Program-made: the position numbers and the translations under genes
The notes under the pieces: generated by a model
Told to the model about the DNA's origin: nothing
What the model saw: only the letters and a program-made list of their open reading frames with translations
Database searches by the model: none
Part shown: positions 42,776 through 50,938 of the stretch, in pieces
Position numbering within the stretch: position 1 is the first letter of the stretch
Layout: every line of letters starts with the position of its first letter
DNA from: Treponemataceae bacterium
GTDB taxonomy: Bacteria; Spirochaetota; Spirochaetia; Treponematales; Treponemataceae
Direction: 5' to 3'
NCBI GenBank assembly: GCA_024402435.1
Contig: JAKSTU010000003.1
Span: 20,306 to 84,305 of the forward strand
Length of the DNA: 64,000 nt

Positions 42776-44014
42776 ATGAAAGAAGAAGTTGAAGTTTTTA
42801 GGCCGCTGTTTTTAGAGAATCTCAAAAAATTCAAAGATGAAAACATCATAAAAATTCTTTGTGGTGTTCGCCGCTGCGGAAAGTCTACAATACTGAAAAC
42901 ATACAAAAACGAACTGTTGTCTCTTGGTGCAAAACCTGCCAATATTATCGAACGTTTATATTCTTCAATGGATTATGAATCAGGATTTTCAGCTTCTCAG
43001 ATGAATGAAGATCTGCTTGCTTCAATAGAAAAGGCTGATAAAAATCAGAAAATCTATCTTCTGCTGGATGAAGTTCAGGAAGTAGAAAATTGGGAAAAAT
43101 GCATCAATTCACTTTTTGAGAATTACAATGTTGATATTTATGTAACAGGTTCAAATTCAAAACTTTTATCATCTGAAATTTCAACTTACCTGACCGGGCG
43201 TTTTGTACTGATTCCTGTTTATACCCTTTCGTTTGCAGAGTATGTTGAGTTTAAGAAAACTTATATTCCGTCTCTACAAAATGAAACTATGGAAACTTAT
43301 TTTGATTTATATCTTAAATCCGGCGGATTTCCTTTTATTGCAAAAACCAATCATACTCAGGAAGAAAATTTTCAGATTATTGATGGAATTTATTCAACTG
43401 TAGTAACACGGGACATTTCAAAACGGCACAATATTTCGAACCTTGACATGTTCAACAGAGTTGTCCGTTTTGTATTGGAAAATCTGGGTAAAAATTTCAG
43501 CGCAAAAACTATTTTTGATTTTTTCAAAAGTCAGCACCGTTCAATTGCCATTGAAACAATTTATAATTATCTTGCATGGTTGGAAGAGGCGTTTATAGTT
43601 TATCGCTGTAACCGTTATGACATTCAGGGAAAAGAAGTTTTAAAGACCCAGGAAAAATATTACCTTTCAGACATCGGTTTTAAATACAGCCAGTTCGGGT
43701 ATTCTCCAAAGGCGGTAGCATCTGTTCTTGAAAATATCGTATATCTTGAGCTGAGAAGGCGAGGTTATTCTGTTTACATTGGCAAGTTTGCAGATAAAGA
43801 AATTGATTTTGTTGCATCTGAACAGAATCAAATAATTTATGTTCAGGTCTGCAGAACATTACCGGAAGATTCAGACAGGGAAACTGCAAATCTAAAAGCG
43901 ATTAAGGATAATTACCCAAAATATGTAGTAACTATGGATTCATCTGTTACTGGAAATGACGAAGGAATAAATATAATTCATATAAAAGATTTTTTGACAA
44001 AGGAAAATTTTTAA
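42776..44014 (+). CDS. AAA ATPase with DUF4143 domain
   Basis: 412 residues. The N-terminal AAA_14 ATPase has Walker A GVRRCGKST (about 30) and Walker B IYLLLDEVQEVENWEK (about 97), followed by VDIYVTGSNSKLLSSEISTYLTGRF. The C-terminal DUF4143 domain has the nuclease-like core EIDFVASEQNQIIYVQVC. Such proteins are common, often in many copies in gut bacteria, and their role is unsettled. Base composition is visibly more AT-rich than the flanks, with many TTA and ATA codons, suggesting acquisition by transfer. It stands alone with its own promoter. Confidence 0.87.
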   Translation: MKEEVEVFRPLFLENLKKFKDENIIKILCGVRRCGKSTILKTYKNELLSLGAKPANIIERLYSSMDYESGFSASQMNEDLLASIEKADKNQKIYLLLDEVQEVENWEKCINSLFENYNVDIYVTGSNSKLLSSEISTYLTGRFVLIPVYTLSFAEYVEFKKTYIPSLQNETMETYFDLYLKSGGFPFIAKTNHTQEENFQIIDGIYSTVVTRDISKRHNISNLDMFNRVVRFVLENLGKNFSAKTIFDFFKSQHRSIAIETIYNYLAWLEEAFIVYRCNRYDIQGKEVLKTQEKYYLSDIGFKYSQFGYSPKAVASVLENIVYLELRRRGYSVYIGKFADKEIDFVASEQNQIIYVQVCRTLPEDSDRETANLKAIKDNYPKYVVTMDSSVTGNDEGINIIHIKDFLTKENF

Positions 44015-44021
44015 GTATGTG

Positions 44022-44061
44022 CAAAAAAATACCCCTTTTACCGCACAACTGTAAAAGGGGT
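44022..44061. terminator. Terminator of sulP (and possibly of the ATPase gene)
   Basis: ACCCCTTTTAC pairs perfectly with GTAAAAGGGGT; on the - strand it is followed by ATTTTTTTG. Confidence 0.75.
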
Positions 44062-44085
44062 TCATATCAAATTAAGCAAATGATT

Positions 44086-45750
44086 TTATTTGCCTTGTGA
44101 AGCAACAACTTTTGCACGTTCAAGAGCGCTTGTAATGTTGTCGTAAACATTTTCCTTGCCGAAAACCTGCAGCATGTTTGTTTTTTCAAGCAGCAGATAA
44201 GGCTGTGTATGAATTCCTGACAGAATGATTGTTACACCTTTGCGGTCGCAGGCGGCCTTGCACTGTTCAAGAGCCTTGAGTCCGCCGGCATCAAGATAAA
44301 TTGTGTTGCGCATGCGAAGAATCAGTGCCTTGTAGTTTACTCCGGCCTGTTCTGTTGCCAGTTCAAACTTGCGGACTGTTCCGAAGAAGAGCGGGCCTTC
44401 AATTTCATAAACCATAACATCTTTCGGCAGGTCAATGATTTCTTCAGTTCCGTTTCCTGAAATACCGCCTGTAATGGAATCTTTCTTGGCCTGAACTTCA
44501 GATACGTCAATCATTTTCTTGATGAAGAAGAAGGCTGCAAATCCCAGACCCACTTCAATTGCAACTGTCAGGTCAATGAAAATGGTGATGAAGAATGTAA
44601 CTGCCAGAACACAGATGTCTGATTTCTGACCTTTGAGAAGGGCTTTTACAGCAGGAATTCCGGCCATGTTCCAGGCAACGTTCATAAGAACTGCTGCAAG
44701 GGCTGCCATAGGAATGTAAACGACAAAACGTCCCAGAACCAGCATGATGAGAAGCAGTGTGATTGCGTGGATTATTCCGGCTACGGGAGTGCGTCCTCCG
44801 TTCTTGATGTTGGTTGCAGTACGTGCAATTGCACCTGTTGCAGGAATACCGCCGAAAATCGGGCTTGCAATGTTTGCAATTCCCTGTGCAATCAGCTCAG
44901 TATTTGAATCATGTTTTGTACCGATCATACCGTCTGCAACAACTGCACTCAGAAGTGATTCGATTGCAGCAAGAACAGCGATTGAAACGGCAGTGGGAAA
45001 CAATGAAACGATTGTGTTCAGATCAAAAGAAGGAACAGTCGGCTTTGGCAGAGAAGACGGAATTTCTCCGTAACGGCTGCCGATTGTATCCAGTGTGAGT
45101 CCGCAGGTTTTTTCGAGAATAACGCTGACAACTGTTGCAAGAATGATTACGATGAGAGAACCGGGAATGCGTTTGCTGACTTTTGGCCACAGAAAAATGA
45201 TGACAAGACAGATGGTTGCCATTGCAAATGCATACCAGTTGATTGTTCCGATTGTCTTTGCATAGGTTGCGATTTTTCCTACAAAGTCACCGGGCATTTT
45301 TCCTGTCGTAAGTCCAAGAAAATCGCCGATCTGACCGGCAGCAATTGTAACTGCAATACCGGCTGTGAATCCGGTTACGATTGTGTATGGAATGAACTTG
45401 ACCAGTCCGCCCATTTTGAATGCACCCAAAAGAATGAGCAGCACACCGGCCATAAGTGTTGCAATGACAAGACCTTCGTAGCCGTACTGGGCAACAACAC
45501 CGTATACGATTACAGCAAAAGCACCTGTCGGGCCTCCGATCTGTACACGACTTCCGCCGAAAACAGAAATACAGAAACCGGCAACAATTGCGGTAAACAG
45601 ACCACGTTCGGGAGAAACTCCGGAAGCGATGGCAAAAGCAATGGCAAGGGGCAGGGCCACGATACCGACGATTACACCGGCAAGAAGATCATTTACAAAA
45701 GTTTTGCCGTTGTACTTTTTGATTGTGTTCAACAATTCAGGTTTAAACAT
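44086..45750 (-). CDS. SulP-family anion transporter with STAS domain
   Basis: 554 residues. About 11-14 membrane helices (about 20-410) start with NDLLAGVIVGIVALPLAIAFAIASGVSPERGLFTAI, the SulP signature region. The cytoplasmic STAS domain (about 440-545) has FFGTVRKFE and LRMRNTIYLDAGGLKALEQC. SulP proteins carry sulfate, bicarbonate or other anions; the substrate is not readable. I start at the ATG with AGGAAG upstream; an ATG 36 nt earlier is less likely. Confidence 0.92.
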   Translation of the reverse strand: MFKPELLNTIKKYNGKTFVNDLLAGVIVGIVALPLAIAFAIASGVSPERGLFTAIVAGFCISVFGGSRVQIGGPTGAFAVIVYGVVAQYGYEGLVIATLMAGVLLILLGAFKMGGLVKFIPYTIVTGFTAGIAVTIAAGQIGDFLGLTTGKMPGDFVGKIATYAKTIGTINWYAFAMATICLVIIFLWPKVSKRIPGSLIVIILATVVSVILEKTCGLTLDTIGSRYGEIPSSLPKPTVPSFDLNTIVSLFPTAVSIAVLAAIESLLSAVVADGMIGTKHDSNTELIAQGIANIASPIFGGIPATGAIARTATNIKNGGRTPVAGIIHAITLLLIMLVLGRFVVYIPMAALAAVLMNVAWNMAGIPAVKALLKGQKSDICVLAVTFFITIFIDLTVAIEVGLGFAAFFFIKKMIDVSEVQAKKDSITGGISGNGTEEIIDLPKDVMVYEIEGPLFFGTVRKFELATEQAGVNYKALILRMRNTIYLDAGGLKALEQCKAACDRKGVTIILSGIHTQPYLLLEKTNMLQVFGKENVYDNITSALERAKVVASQGK

Positions 45751-45832
45751 TAGTAACTTCCTGTAAACTTGTGAAAGTTTTGTCATATTGTGCGCTTTTT
45801 TAACATTTTACGCAATATCTGCGGTTCGTTCT

Positions 45833-45860
45833 TTGCAAGTTCGCGAATAATGTTTATATT
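45833..45860 (+). promoter_or_regulatory. CHY zinc-finger gene promoter (near-leaderless)
   Basis: TTGCAA, 16 bp, TATATT; the -10 ends 8 nt before the ATG. Confidence 0.5.
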
Positions 45861-45868
45861 GGTTCAAT

Positions 45869-46189
45869 ATGGAAGAAAAAGAAAAAGTATACGGAATCGG
45901 TCTTGATGCGGAAGGCCGCTGCGAGCATTATCACACGGAACTGGACGTTGTTGCACTTCGCTGCGGAAAATGCCGCAAATATTATGCCTGCTACAAATGC
46001 CATGATCAGCTGGAAGACCACGCTTTTGTTCCTTCCGATGCAGGACAGGATGCGGACACACCCGTTCTCTGCTGCAGTTGTAATTCAAAGCTTACCTATA
46101 TACAATATCAGCAGGGAAAATGTGTCTTTTGCGGACACGATTTCAACCCGAAATGTGCTCTTCATCACGATATTTATTTTGCAGGTTGA
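45869..46189 (+). CDS. CHY zinc-finger protein
   Basis: 106 residues, dominated by metal-binding pairs in the CHY pattern: RCEHYHTELDVVALRCGKCRKYYACYKCHDQLEDHAF, then LCCSCNSKLTYIQYQQGKCVFCGHDFNPKCALHH. The protein should hold about three zinc ions. Bacterial members are small and of unknown role; in eukaryotes the domain occurs in ubiquitin ligases such as PIRH2. No Shine-Dalgarno. The YitT-like gene follows after 27 nt and probably shares the transcript. Confidence 0.88.
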   Translation: MEEKEKVYGIGLDAEGRCEHYHTELDVVALRCGKCRKYYACYKCHDQLEDHAFVPSDAGQDADTPVLCCSCNSKLTYIQYQQGKCVFCGHDFNPKCALHHDIYFAG

Positions 46190-46216
46190 AATAAGATTGA
46201 AATGAGGGAAGGTAAA

Positions 46217-47113
46217 ATGAAATCAAAAAAATCAGGTTTCCGGTTGATGAACTTTCTTTGGCTTACGGTTGCCGGTGTGGTGAACGCATTCGGAATCACT
46301 TTCTTTCTGGCTCCGGTCAAACTGTTTGACTCCGGCATTTCAGGAACATCAATGCTTCTTTCTCAAGTAACACCGCTGGCACTCTCAGTTTTTCTGGTGA
46401 TACTGAACGTTCCTCTTTTTCTGTACGGGCTCAAACGCCAGGGCATTTATTTCACTGTTTACGCAATTTACAGCGTTCTGATTTATTCAGTGATGGCTTA
46501 CGTTTATCAGAATTTTCTGCCATTTGACCTGAGCACGTCATCCCCTTTTGCCCAAAACGACATTTTTCTCTGTGCAATTTTCGGCGGACTGATTTCCGGA
46601 CTGGGATCAGGACTTGCAATCAGGAACGGCGGTGCAATGGACGGCATTGAAGTAATGGCCGTAATCTTTTCAAAAAAACTGAACATGACGGTGGGCACTT
46701 TTGTAATGGCTTTCAACGTTGTTCTGTACATCTGCGCCGGAATCGTTACAAAATCATGGGTTCTTCCACTTTATTCAATAATTACCTATGCAGCGGGACT
46801 CAAAACCGTAGACTTCATCATTGAAGGTCTGGACCGGTCAAAAGCCGCATCAATCATCACTACAAAACCTCAGGAAGTCTGTTCAAGTCTGTCAAAAACC
46901 TTTGAGTGCGGAATTACCACAATGCAGGCACAGGGATTTTTTTCCAAACAGGACAAAACTTTGGTCTACGTGATCGTAAACCGTTACCAGATTGCGCGCC
47001 TTAGGACACTGGTTCACGAATGCGATCCTCTGGCATATATTTCAATTACTGATGTTGCAGACATTTTCAGGGGAACAGGCGCAAAAACTGCAACTCCCGA
47101 AAAAGATAAATGA
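46217..47113 (+). CDS. YitT family membrane protein
   Basis: 298 residues. Five hydrophobic helices in the first 200 residues (LMNFLWLTVAGVVNAFGITFFLAPVKLFDSGISGTSMLLSQ is the YitT opening), then a soluble DUF2179 domain (about 215-285: ASIITTKPQEVCSSLSKTFECGITTMQAQGFFSKQDKTLVYVIVNRYQIARLRTLVHECDPLAYISI). Function unknown. I choose the ATG with GGGAAGG upstream; the ATG 15 nt earlier lacks a ribosome site. Its stop codon lies inside the outer stem of the repeat structure that follows. Confidence 0.85.
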   Translation: MKSKKSGFRLMNFLWLTVAGVVNAFGITFFLAPVKLFDSGISGTSMLLSQVTPLALSVFLVILNVPLFLYGLKRQGIYFTVYAIYSVLIYSVMAYVYQNFLPFDLSTSSPFAQNDIFLCAIFGGLISGLGSGLAIRNGGAMDGIEVMAVIFSKKLNMTVGTFVMAFNVVLYICAGIVTKSWVLPLYSIITYAAGLKTVDFIIEGLDRSKAASIITTKPQEVCSSLSKTFECGITTMQAQGFFSKQDKTLVYVIVNRYQIARLRTLVHECDPLAYISITDVADIFRGTGAKTATPEKDK

Positions 47114-47221
47114 TAAAAAATAACTGCACTATCGCCGAAATCCTGACGAAAAATCGCGGTGCAACAAGTTGCAAGCGATTTCCTGTCAGGACTCCGGCTG
47201 CGTTCCGTTATTTTTTATCAT
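47110..47221. repeat. Nested hairpin element after the YitT gene
   Basis: A perfect outer stem, ATGATAAAAAATAAC (47110-47124) with GTTATTTTTTATCAT (47207-47221), encloses inner stems TCCTGAC/GTCAGGA, ATCGC/GCGAT and GCAAC/GTTGC in series. It begins on the YitT stop codon. Confidence 0.65.
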
Positions 47222-47377
47222 ATGGCTCGCCGCTAACACGGTGTTTTAATAAGGAAAAATGATAAAAATTACGTCCGTGTAATTTTTATCATTCAAGTTT
47301 GTTCCTGCGTTGCATCCACAAACTTGGATTCTCGCCATCCATGGCTCGCCGCTAACGCGGTGTTTTAATAAGGAAAA
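47222..47377 (+). repeat. Tandem leader module (two 37-bp copies) with hairpins between
   Basis: The 37-bp unit beginning ATGGCTCGCCGCTAAC and ending TTTTAATAAGGAAAA occurs at 47222-47258 and 47341-47377 with one difference (ACACGG for ACGCGG). Between them lie a perfect 12-bp hairpin (47261-47290) and a CAAGTTTG/CAAACTTG hairpin (47294-47326). Each unit contains the CCGCTAACGCGG motif and ends in an AAGGA ribosome site; the second serves the lipoprotein gene. Confidence 0.7.
47260..47283 (+). other. Possible seven-codon leader peptide (MIKITSV)
   Basis: The first leader module ends in AAGGAAAA directly before an ATG that opens MIKITSV and a stop. The reading frame lies inside the 12-bp hairpin, so ribosomes on it would open that hairpin. 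It may be a mere remnant of duplication. Confidence 0.25.
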
Positions 47378-47380
47378 GAA

Positions 47381-48124
47381 ATGAAACCCGGTTTTTTTGT
47401 GCGGACACTGATTGTTCTGCTTTCGGCCGCAATGGTCGCCATGTTTTCCGGATGCGGTTCCGTGCCGGATTCCGAGCCAGCCGAACAGGAACAGGAAGCA
47501 GAAGAAATCATTGCAGAAGTTGAACCGCAAGTGGAGCCCGAACCGGAACCTGTTGCAGAACCGGAGCCGGAGCCCTTCTACAAGAAACCTACTCCCGAAA
47601 ACTTGACCGGCAAATGGGTCTGCGAAAACGGAAAAAGTTTTGAATATCCTTTTGACGTGGACGGCAGACGTTATCTGCTTTATCGGGCTTATTCCGAAGA
47701 TTTTTCCGGCTGGATTTATTCACTTTATGAATACTTCAATGAACTTTACGGTGCCGACTATTACGAAGTTGCCAAAAAAGCTTCTTCTTTTCTTGAATTT
47801 TCACCCGATGTATTTTTCCTGAAAAAACTTTATGGAGCCGCGACAAAGGAAAAATATCCGAATCCTGTTGTGGACAAAGGGATTGAAGTAGGAATCAAAT
47901 TTGAAAAAACTTACGGATACTCATATGGAACCAGTTACGACGGTGTTGTGTACTATCTGATTCCCGAGGAATTTTTTCTGCGGAACCTTGATTTTTTCGT
48001 TTTTCAAGAAGAAGACGTTTTTGTTGCACTGGGAAATTTTTATTTCGGAAGCAATCTGATTGCTGATCTGGTCGGCGGCGGAGAAAACAGGTATTTCCTT
48101 ACTGAATGGCGTCAGTTCAATTGA
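47381..48124 (+). CDS. Lipoprotein with Pro/Glu-rich linker, function unknown
   Basis: 247 residues. Lipobox MFSGCGS (Cys at about residue 24), then a 45-residue spacer of EPEP and EEI repeats that probably spans the periplasm, then a globular domain (about 70-245: ENLTGKWVCENGKSFEYPFDVDGRRYLLYRAYSEDFSGWIYSLYEYF). I do not recognise the domain. The AAGGA ribosome site is provided by the second leader module. The patatin gene follows after 13 nt. Confidence 0.75.
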   Translation: MKPGFFVRTLIVLLSAAMVAMFSGCGSVPDSEPAEQEQEAEEIIAEVEPQVEPEPEPVAEPEPEPFYKKPTPENLTGKWVCENGKSFEYPFDVDGRRYLLYRAYSEDFSGWIYSLYEYFNELYGADYYEVAKKASSFLEFSPDVFFLKKLYGAATKEKYPNPVVDKGIEVGIKFEKTYGYSYGTSYDGVVYYLIPEEFFLRNLDFFVFQEEDVFVALGNFYFGSNLIADLVGGGENRYFLTEWRQFN

Positions 48125-48137
48125 GCGGAGAAAAACA

Positions 48138-49055
48138 TTGAAATACAGAACATACGGATTTGCAAGACTTTTTCTGACTGTACTCATGGTGTTTCTGTCA
48201 GTCTCTTTCGTGAGCGCACAGATACCCAGCTACGGGCTTGTGCTTTCAGGCGGTGGCGGTAAAGGTGCCTACGAAGTGGGAGTGTGGAAAGCCTTGAACG
48301 AGTACGGCATTGCTCAGCGAGTTACGGAAATCAGCGGATCCAGCGTTGGCGGACTGAATGGTGCGCTGTTTGCCTGTACCGACGTAAAAGAAGCGGAGCG
48401 GATCTGGACGGATTTTGTGCCTCAGTATCTGCAGTCTGATGAAGAACCGCTTATTTCACAGACAGGCCTCAGGACAATTCTTGATATGGTTCCTCTTTAC
48501 AGACTTTCTGAAAACGCCATTCCCCGGGTGACTGTATGCACCGTGCGGCACAGGGGACTGATTCTTGGAACTTCCAAATTCCTGACTGCGCTTGTGGGCA
48601 AGGCTTTTGGAGAAAGAGGAATGTATGCCCATTATTGGACTCTGAACGGTGATGACACCTTCAACATAAAACAGGAACTTCTGGCAACTTCCGCATTTCC
48701 CCAGATCTGTGATCCCGTTGAACTTAAGGACGGTTACAAATATACGGACGGCGGGAATTCCCTTATGGGCGGCGACAATGTGCCTGCGGAGCCGATCAGC
48801 AGAAACATAGACAAACTGATTGTGGTATATCTTACTCAGCGCAGCGAAATCAAGAAAAACCAGCGGATTGATCAGATTGACTGGGATCCCGTTCCCATGC
48901 TGGAAATTTTTCCGAGCATAGATCTTGGAGGTCTGTTCCGGGGAACCACAAACTTTTCTGCGTCCCGCATCAGAATGCTGATTGATTACGGCTACAATGA
49001 CACGAAAAAAGTGTTGGAACAGGCCGGTTATTCTCCCGTGTCATCATTCTGGTAA
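48138..49055 (+). CDS. Exported patatin-like phospholipase
   Basis: 305 residues. Signal peptide (RLFLTVLMVFLSVSFVSAQ), then the patatin fold: oxyanion loop LVLSGGGGKGAYEVGVWKAL, nucleophile GSSVGG, and the DGG dyad in YKYTDGGNSLMGG. Such enzymes hydrolyse acyl chains of lipids; the signal places this one in the periplasm or outside. The start is TTG, with GGAG 7 nt upstream; longer open frames without a ribosome site run into the preceding gene. It is second in the lipoprotein transcript. Confidence 0.85.
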   Translation: MKYRTYGFARLFLTVLMVFLSVSFVSAQIPSYGLVLSGGGGKGAYEVGVWKALNEYGIAQRVTEISGSSVGGLNGALFACTDVKEAERIWTDFVPQYLQSDEEPLISQTGLRTILDMVPLYRLSENAIPRVTVCTVRHRGLILGTSKFLTALVGKAFGERGMYAHYWTLNGDDTFNIKQELLATSAFPQICDPVELKDGYKYTDGGNSLMGGDNVPAEPISRNIDKLIVVYLTQRSEIKKNQRIDQIDWDPVPMLEIFPSIDLGGLFRGTTNFSASRIRMLIDYGYNDTKKVLEQAGYSPVSSFW

Positions 49056-49080
49056 AAAGCGGATTCCCCGAAAAACTTTG

Positions 49081-50754
49081 TCAGTACTTGAACTCGCTTC
49101 CTCCAATGAATTCGCGGATAATGGACTGACCCGGAACATAGTTTGAAGGAATGGAATAAAAGTTGTCCAAAAACTGCAGCAGACGTGAAGCTTCTGCATA
49201 TTCCGGCTCAAGGGGAGTAACGCATCTTAGCAAAGGTGCTGCATATACGCGGAGCACAGCCAGTTCGTAGTCAAGAGCCGTGTTAAGCATTGCGTCCGCT
49301 TTGTCCTGAAACGGGAAAATGTGGAGTCGCTCGCCGTTCTGGACTGAAGGCCACATTCGGATTGTTTCCGCTGCCGATTTTGCACGGAACTGAGAGTCGC
49401 GCACAATGCGGCGGATCAGACGGTTGTCGCTGGTCGGAATGCGGTTGTGGTCATCAAGATTCAGCTGTGTCAGTGCAGAAAGATAAATCTTGAACTTCTT
49501 TTCCGGAGGAATCAGCGGAGTAAGTTTGTCGTTGAGCCCGTGAATTCCTTCCATGATAAGGATGTCTTTGTCACCCAGTTTCAACGGTTTGTCCACGTAA
49601 TACTGCTTGCCTTCCCTAAAATCGTACAGAGGCAGATCCACTGCTTTTCCGGCAAAGAGATCCACCAGATTCCGGTTCAGCTGATCAATGTCCAGTGCTT
49701 CAAGGCATTCGTAATCAGGATTTCCGTCTGCATCAAGCGGCGTTTTGTCGTGATTCACGTAATAATTGTCCAGACTGATTACGTGAGGCGTGTATCCGAG
49801 AACCTGCAGCTGAATTGCCAGCTTTTTGGAAGTTGTCGTTTTTCCGGAACTGGAAGGCCCTGCAATGAGAACAACTTTTGTTTCTGACCGTTCATGAATC
49901 TGGTCCGCAATGTCTGCAATGTTCTTGTTCTGGAAAGTTTCAGCAATATTGATGAAATCTTTTGTTTTACGTGTGTAGACAAGTCTGTTCAAATCAGAAA
50001 CGCTCGAAAAATTCTGAAGCCGGCCCCATTCCTTGTAACGGCGGAAAATGTTGAAAAGCTTGGGAATTTCTTCAAAAACCGGCAGTTCGTCAGGTTTTGC
50101 CGCAGTGGGAAACTGGAGCAGAAATCCTTCGTGATAAGGAAGAATGTCAAAAACCTTCAGCTGTCCTGTGGATTTGAGCAGCGGCGCCACATAAATATTG
50201 GAAAAACCTTCAAGCGTGTTGACCGGAATTACCGGGCGTGCAAGAAAATCAAGCTGGTTCCTTGTTTCGGTAAGTCCCTGCTTTTCAAACAGAGCAATGG
50301 CGTCTTTATATGAAATGACTGATTTTACGACAGGCAGATCTTTGCCGACCATGTCCAGCATTTCATTTTTCAGCCGTACAAAATCTTTTTCAGTGATTTG
50401 AACCGGGCTGTGTGTTGCAGGATTCTCAAAAGTGTAGTAGTAGGCGTGTCCCAGACTGTGACCGATGATCAGATGAAGATCCGGGAAAAGTTTCTGTGCG
50501 GCAGCCGAAAGCATGAAACTCAGTGTTCTGCGGTAAATGACTGTGCCTTCACGTGTGTTTTTGCGTACAAAATCAATGTCAGCATTGACTTCTATGGGTT
50601 GAGTAAGGGAGCAGATTTCGTTGTTGATGAGGACTGCGTAGATTTCATCCTGGTTGTCTTCAGGCAGAAGATTCTGCGCAACAAGTGATTCTGCCGTGCA
50701 GCCGGCTTCAACAATGACGGATTTTCCGTCTGGCAATGTAAGAGTAATATTCAT
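49081..50754 (-). CDS. Nucleoside (uridine) kinase with ThrRS-like N-terminal region
   Basis: 557 residues. An N-terminal TGS domain (about 1-62: NITLTLPDGKSVIVEAGCTAESLVAQ), then a region like the editing part of threonyl-tRNA synthetase (GHSLGHAYYYTF, about 95-240), then a P-loop kinase (about 275-480) with AGPSSSGKTTTSKKLAIQL, SLDNYYVNHDKTP and LPLYDFREGKQ. This architecture is known in Thermotoga and clostridia as a uridine kinase. The likely start is the ATG 6 nt behind TATAAT; an ATG 18 nt upstream overlaps the promoter. Confidence 0.88.
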   Translation of the reverse strand: MNITLTLPDGKSVIVEAGCTAESLVAQNLLPEDNQDEIYAVLINNEICSLTQPIEVNADIDFVRKNTREGTVIYRRTLSFMLSAAAQKLFPDLHLIIGHSLGHAYYYTFENPATHSPVQITEKDFVRLKNEMLDMVGKDLPVVKSVISYKDAIALFEKQGLTETRNQLDFLARPVIPVNTLEGFSNIYVAPLLKSTGQLKVFDILPYHEGFLLQFPTAAKPDELPVFEEIPKLFNIFRRYKEWGRLQNFSSVSDLNRLVYTRKTKDFINIAETFQNKNIADIADQIHERSETKVVLIAGPSSSGKTTTSKKLAIQLQVLGYTPHVISLDNYYVNHDKTPLDADGNPDYECLEALDIDQLNRNLVDLFAGKAVDLPLYDFREGKQYYVDKPLKLGDKDILIMEGIHGLNDKLTPLIPPEKKFKIYLSALTQLNLDDHNRIPTSDNRLIRRIVRDSQFRAKSAAETIRMWPSVQNGERLHIFPFQDKADAMLNTALDYELAVLRVYAAPLLRCVTPLEPEYAEASRLLQFLDNFYSIPSNYVPGQSIIREFIGGSEFKY

Positions 50755-50760
50755 GCCTCG

Positions 50761-50789
50761 ATTATATTCCATGAATTTTCCTGGGGCAA
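50761..50789 (-). promoter_or_regulatory. Nucleoside kinase promoter (leaderless)
   Basis: On the - strand TTGCCC, 17 bp, perfect TATAAT; the -10 ends 6 nt before the ATG. Confidence 0.65.
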
Positions 50790-50846
50790 ATTTTTTCGAT
50801 CATATTGAATGCCGGGAAGGATAAAATCATGGGATGTTTTTCTGTC

Positions 50847-50876
50847 TTGACGAGCGAGCAACCGCAATGATAAAAT
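50847..50876 (+). promoter_or_regulatory. Promoter of the PPIase gene
   Basis: TTGACG, 18 bp, TAAAAT; the start would be about 56 nt before the ATG, leaving room for its AAGGA site. Confidence 0.55.
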
Positions 50877-50938
50877 CATGTATTACTGTACTGTGCGGTA
50901 GTCCGTTCAGCTGCAGACAAAAAGAAGGATGTTTAATT

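Noticed and set aside
46202..46216. Upstream ATG of the YitT gene
   Set aside because: It has no ribosome site, while the ATG five codons later is preceded by GGGAAGG.
50821..50836. Leaderless start for a longer PPIase reading frame (TAAAAT 6 nt before an ATG)
   Set aside because: No -35 at the right distance, and the extra 35 residues look unlike the family; the downstream ATG has a ribosome site and its own promoter.
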